NCBI GenBank assembly: GCA_029008875.1
Contig: JAQXJP010000038.1
Coordinates: forward strand, 1-64,000
Direction: 5' to 3'
DNA from: Lachnospiraceae bacterium
Lineage (GTDB): Bacteria > Bacillota > Clostridia > Lachnospirales > Lachnospiraceae
Length of the DNA stretch: 64,000 nucleotides
Notes under the pieces: generated by a model
The model's database searches: none
What the model saw: only the letters and a program-made list of their open reading frames with translations
What the model was told of the DNA's origin: nothing
Shown here: piece after piece, positions 60,525 to 64,000 of the stretch
How positions within the stretch are numbered: the first letter of the stretch is position 1
How the letters are laid out: every line of letters starts with the position of its first letter
Translations under genes and position numbers: made by a program

Positions 60525-62222
60525 CTAGAACTTGAATTTCTGGGTTTGCTGAGACAGCAACTCACTTAATTCGTTCAGAAGTTCCGTCTCCTCCTTGCAA
60601 TGATCGATGGTTCCGGTCAATACGTTCATGGTTGCGCTGGTCTCCTGGGTGGAAGCAGCGTTCTCCTCCGCAATTGCTGCCAGCTGTTCAATCACATTGC
60701 TGACATCCGTCTTCAGAGAATTGATGATGTTGGTCTGCTTCAGAATATCCTCGGAAGCGTTGGAAACCTGAATCATCTCTCCGGTCAATCCCTCAAAGGA
60801 ATGCTTGGTCTCATCCAATTTCTGAAGCTGTAACTCCGACTCGCGGTTCAACTCCTCCATCTTGTCAACGCTCTCCCTTGCGTTGCCCATCAGTTCCATT
60901 GCCACCGCATCAATCTCTGCGGCTCTTGCTGCGGAATCCTCTGCCAGCTTGCGAATCTCCTCTGCTACTACCGCGAAACCTCTTCCGGACTCTCCGGCTC
61001 TTGCAGCCTCAATGCTTGCATTCAAAGACAACAGGTTGGTCTGGCTTGCAATATCCTGAATCAGCGCAACCGCCGTCTTAATCTTCTCGGAAGACTCGTT
61101 GGTTGTATTAATCTGTTCAAGCACCTGATTCAGATAGATGGATGTGCGGTTATTAATCTCAATCAGTTCCTGGAGCATTCCGTTGGATTCTTCCGCCAGA
61201 GTGTTCATGTTGGCGATGGATTCCTCCAATACGTTCACTGCAGCGCTGTTGGATTCGATGGCATTACCGATATTGAGCACATGATCGCTGGCTGAAGTTG
61301 TCTCCTGCGCCTGGGAAGTACTTCCCAGTGCAATCTCTTCCACCGCACTGTTCACATTGGAAATTCCATCCACAATATCCTTAAACTGCAATTCAAACTG
61401 ATTGTTGCTGGACGCCAGTTGATCGCCCTGATCCTTAATTATCTCCACAATGCCGCGCAGTTCATCATGCATATGGCCAACCGCCCGGCTCATCATTCCG
61501 ATTTCGTCATTCCTCTTATCCAATTTGGCCTGCTGCGCGTTGGGAGTCAAATCCAGACTTGCTGTCTTCTCCACAATCTCCGTAAGTACACCGATACAAG
61601 AAATCATGTGATTCAGAATCATTGCACTGGATACCATCAACAGAATCATGACGATGACACCGGTGGCAACCATGGTGCTGGCCAACTGATTGATGGTGGC
61701 AAAAGCGTCACTCTCATCCGCGGAGATAACCAATATGTAGGATCCTGCCTTATCAATGTAGTATGCTGCGTACTTGGTAACGCCCTTAAAATCATATTCG
61801 ATACAAGCAGGCTCATCGATAATGCCCTGGCCTAAATCCGCGACCAGCTTGGTTACCACCGCATTCTCCACCGGCTGTCCAATCTTCTCCGCCGTGGGAT
61901 GATACAACATGGTGCCGTCGGCGGAAACCAGATATGCATAGCTGGAATCCATATCCCTGATTCCCACATCCTTGAACATGGAGGTCATATAGTTTGTGTT
62001 CTCCAACACATTTCCCGCACTCATGGCAATGGTGGTATCCAAAATATATCCGTAATCCTCGGCCTGCGTCAGCATGTAATTCTGTGTCACCTGCTTGATA
62101 TCCTTCTTCATCATAGGAATGGTAATAATCAAATTAATTACCGTCACGAAGAGCATTCCAAACAACACAATCACCATGATTTTGAATTTCATCGAACTCG
62201 TGAATTTTACCTTTTTCCCCAT
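60525..62222 (-). CDS. Methyl-accepting chemotaxis protein with Cache sensor
   Basis: 565 residues. Helices at about 13-33 and 190-212 bracket an outside Cache-type domain ([38 protein letters not shown]). A HAMP region and a long coiled signalling domain follow, with the conserved tip [27 protein letters not shown]. It would control CheA in response to a small molecule, ligand unknown. AGAAGGAGAG precedes the ATG. Strong promoter at 62273-62301. Confidence 0.94.
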   Translation of the reverse strand: MGKKVKFTSSMKFKIMVIVLFGMLFVTVINLIITIPMMKKDIKQVTQNYMLTQAEDYGYILDTTIAMSAGNVLENTNYMTSMFKDVGIRDMDSSYAYLVSADGTMLYHPTAEKIGQPVENAVVTKLVADLGQGIIDEPACIEYDFKGVTKYAAYYIDKAGSYILVISADESDAFATINQLASTMVATGVIVMILLMVSSAMILNHMISCIGVLTEIVEKTASLDLTPNAQQAKLDKRNDEIGMMSRAVGHMHDELRGIVEIIKDQGDQLASSNNQFELQFKDIVDGISNVNSAVEEIALGSTSQAQETTSASDHVLNIGNAIESNSAAVNVLEESIANMNTLAEESNGMLQELIEINNRTSIYLNQVLEQINTTNESSEKIKTAVALIQDIASQTNLLSLNASIEAARAGESGRGFAVVAEEIRKLAEDSAARAAEIDAVAMELMGNARESVDKMEELNRESELQLQKLDETKHSFEGLTGEMIQVSNASEDILKQTNIINSLKTDVSNVIEQLAAIAEENAASTQETSATMNVLTGTIDHCKEETELLNELSELLSQQTQKFKF

Positions 62223-62272
62223 TGTTAACTCTCCTTCTTGTCTTAGGAAATATAAAAAATTACTACAGGGAA

Positions 62273-62301
62273 ATTATAGCACTATATCTAATTATTCGCA
62301 A
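62273..62301 (-). promoter_or_regulatory. Promoter of the chemoreceptor gene
   Basis: TTGCGA (62296-62301), 17 bp, TATAAT (62273-62278) on the minus strand. Confidence 0.65.
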
Positions 62302-62374
62302 TATTTCGCAGGAAAACTATTCATAATATCCAAAGATTTTTTGACGAATCCTGTCACAATTTGTCGTTCAAATG

Positions 62375-64000
62375 CTATTTTTCATCCGGGACAATCAACT
62401 GCTTCGGAAGCCACTTGATCAAAAGCTTCTTCAATCGCTTGATCTCCACCGGTTTCTCCGTGAAATCGTCGATTCCGGCGCGCAGGAATTTCTCTTTGGT
62501 CAGTTCAGAATCATCCCCGGAGAGGGCGATAATCGGAACCGACCTAAAGTAATCTGACCTGGACTCATCGGTCTGTCCCACTGCCATAGCACGAATTTTG
62601 GTGGTTGCCTCCACCCCATCCATGTAAGGCATCATATAATCCATGAAAATCGCATGATACTCATTCTTGCCCACCAATTCAATGGCCTTTTCTCCCGAGG
62701 AAGCGGTGTCTACCGTCATGCCGATAGGTGCAAGCAGTTCCTCCGTAATCATAAGGTTCAGAGGAGTGTCGTCCACAATCAGGATTCTGGCATCCGGAGC
62801 TCTAAATTGCTCCTCCTCCTGCCAAGCCTGCTTACTCACACCGGAAGCGGACGTCACCTCAATTCCGGACGCCACCCCCTGCCAGATGGTAAAGTAAAAT
62901 TCGGATCCTTTTCCGTATTCACTCTGCACACACAGCTGACCACCCATCATGGAGATAAAATCTCTGGAGATGGAGAGCCCAAGCCCGGTGCCCTCCTTGC
63001 TGTGATTTTTCTTGGTGTCCACCTGGGTGAAGGCGTTGCCCAGCTTGTGCAGATCCTCCGGCCGGATTCCCTGTCCGGAATCCCTCACGGAAAATCGCAA
63101 AAGTCTCCTTCCGATCTCCTCCTCCACACAGGAAATGCCAAGCTTCACATATCCCTCTTCCGTGAACTTTACTGCATTGTTCATCAGGTTGATCAGAATC
63201 TGACGGATGCGAAGACTGTCTCCCACAAGATACTGTGGCACATCATCCTCAATCTCGTAGATGAGGTGAATCGGTTTGCTTCCGATGCGGTTCTCGATAA
63301 TCATCTTCACATCCTCTGCCATAGGACGCAGCTCATAGGCATCCTCCACAATCTCCATCTTACCCGCCTCAATCTTGGACTGATCCAGGATATCGTTGAC
63401 AATCATAACCAGGGCCGCCCCGGAATTCTTGATGTTTTTGAGATACTTCTCCTGCTTGCTGTTCAGACTCTCCGGTTCCCGAAGCAACAGGTCCGTCATG
63501 CCCACAACCGCATTCATGGGTGTGCGAATCTCATGGGACACCACCGACAGGAACGCTGATTTGGAAGCGTTTGCCGCCTCCGCAATCTCCTTCTGCTCCT
63601 GCAGTTCTCTCATGTAGTGATAGTGGTCCGTATCGTCCACCAACACGTAAACCTTTCCCTGGGGACTTCCGTTTTGTGACAGCTGCTGCACCTCAGGGGA
63701 ATAGATTCTGTCCCCAATTTCGATTGGCTCATCCTTCTCGATGGCCCGCTCAAAAGCCGCCACAACGGAAAGCGCATCCTTTTTCCAAACATCAAAAACT
63801 GCCTTGGCCGGTTTGTTGCAATACTCAATCTCCCCTTCATTATTCACCGCGAAGATTGCCTCGGACACCTCGTCCACCACGTATTCCTTTGCCAGCTGCA
63901 GGGTATCCAGGAGCCCATATCGGAAAATCGCTACATACATGAAGATGGTTCCGATGGAATATCCCAGCACCGTAATGTCATAATTCTTGGTAATTCCGGT
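62375..64000 (-). CDS. Hybrid histidine kinase with receiver domain, cut by window edge
   Basis: The frame is open from the stop at 62375 to the right edge (542 codons with no upstream stop), so the true start lies outside; the GTG at 63970 is not the start. At the edge is the end of a membrane region (ITVLGYSIGTIFMYVAIFRYGL) like a 7TM histidine kinase N-terminus. A PAS-like part follows (SEAIFAVNNEGEIEYCN), then H-box SVVSHEIRTPMNAV, N-box LMNNAVKFTEEG, G-box EGTGLGLS and a C-terminal receiver (LIVDDTPLN, MDYMMPYMDG with phospho-Asp, LSGDDSE). The last Lys block is FTEKPVE. Its transcript is separate from the chemoreceptor gene next to it. Confidence 0.92.
   Translation of the reverse strand, partial: TGITKNYDITVLGYSIGTIFMYVAIFRYGLLDTLQLAKEYVVDEVSEAIFAVNNEGEIEYCNKPAKAVFDVWKKDALSVVAAFERAIEKDEPIEIGDRIYSPEVQQLSQNGSPQGKVYVLVDDTDHYHYMRELQEQKEIAEAANASKSAFLSVVSHEIRTPMNAVVGMTDLLLREPESLNSKQEKYLKNIKNSGAALVMIVNDILDQSKIEAGKMEIVEDAYELRPMAEDVKMIIENRIGSKPIHLIYEIEDDVPQYLVGDSLRIRQILINLMNNAVKFTEEGYVKLGISCVEEEIGRRLLRFSVRDSGQGIRPEDLHKLGNAFTQVDTKKNHSKEGTGLGLSISRDFISMMGGQLCVQSEYGKGSEFYFTIWQGVASGIEVTSASGVSKQAWQEEEQFRAPDARILIVDDTPLNLMITEELLAPIGMTVDTASSGEKAIELVGKNEYHAIFMDYMMPYMDGVEATTKIRAMAVGQTDESRSDYFRSVPIIALSGDDSELTKEKFLRAGIDDFTEKPVEIKRLKKLLIKWLPKQLIVPDEK

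Noticed and set aside
63970-64000. GTG at 63970 as the start of the hybrid kinase
   Set aside because: The frame stays open to the edge and residues just upstream continue a membrane segment, so the gene extends beyond the window.

Overview
The window looks like chromosomal DNA from a gut-type Gram-positive anaerobe of the Clostridia, most likely Lachnospiraceae. The signs are strong AGGAGG-type ribosome binding sites, LPXTG and pilin genes with class B and C sortases, SipW-type secreted proteins, a FeoA-FeoB fusion, WYL regulators and a MoxR/DUF58/transglutaminase operon. I cannot name the genus. Almost all genes lie on the minus strand, the exceptions being three genes at 31.3, 34.3 and 37.2 kb. 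I saw no rRNA, tRNA, CRISPR array, insertion sequence or prophage gene.

Layout: 0-1.5 kb holds the N-terminal part of a secreted glycan-binding protein that runs off the left edge, followed by a small unknown gene. 2.4-17.6 kb is a surface-fibre locus. In transcription order it has a SARP-like regulator with a degenerate GGDEF domain, a large tip adhesin (fibro-slime fold, vWA, Cna-B, LPETG), a major pilin (LPATG), two class C sortases, a secreted pilin-like protein, two SipW-type (TasA/camelysin-like) proteins, a TasA-like protein with a sortase motif, a MucBP-like membrane protein and, beyond a repeat-filled gap, a signal peptidase fused to a class B sortase. Both pilus promoters carry the same 11-bp-period direct repeat 9 bp before the -10 box, the known layout of SARP-activated promoters.

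17.6-21 kb is a housekeeping operon (DegV, phosphopantetheinyl transferase, GreA-like, MetF, small unknown). A double-GNAT gene follows. 22.4-27.8 kb is a branched-chain amino acid ABC transporter operon ending in a cytidylate-kinase-like gene. 28-37.3 kb holds a two-component system, a small DUF4870-like membrane protein, FeoAB, a DUF1846 protein, a PucR-type regulator and a 52-residue small protein.

37.4-55.4 kb is the most unusual part: a phospho-signalling island with five FHA proteins (two with zinc-ribbon-like N-termini, one joined to an RDD membrane domain, one to an extracellular vWA domain), a zinc-ribbon Ser/Thr kinase, an N-lobe-only kinase relic spanning the membrane, a HEPN/pseudokinase protein, an active-looking and a degenerate PP2C, a trypsin-fold protein, a transglutaminase-like protein, a TPR surface protein, a Gln-rich coiled coil and two WYL regulators. 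Five transcription units in this island start with the same element: AAAAGYGCAAAA with a -10 box at an identical offset. The kinase unit has a different promoter. I infer that these genes form one co-regulated envelope-sensing system that senses outside through vWA, Ig, TPR and protease-like domains and signals inside through kinase, FHA and PP2C proteins. It has no WXG100, EssC or T6SS genes in the window.

55.5-64 kb holds a Cys-rich small protein, the TgpA-like/DUF58/MoxR operon, a chemoreceptor and a hybrid histidine kinase cut by the right edge.
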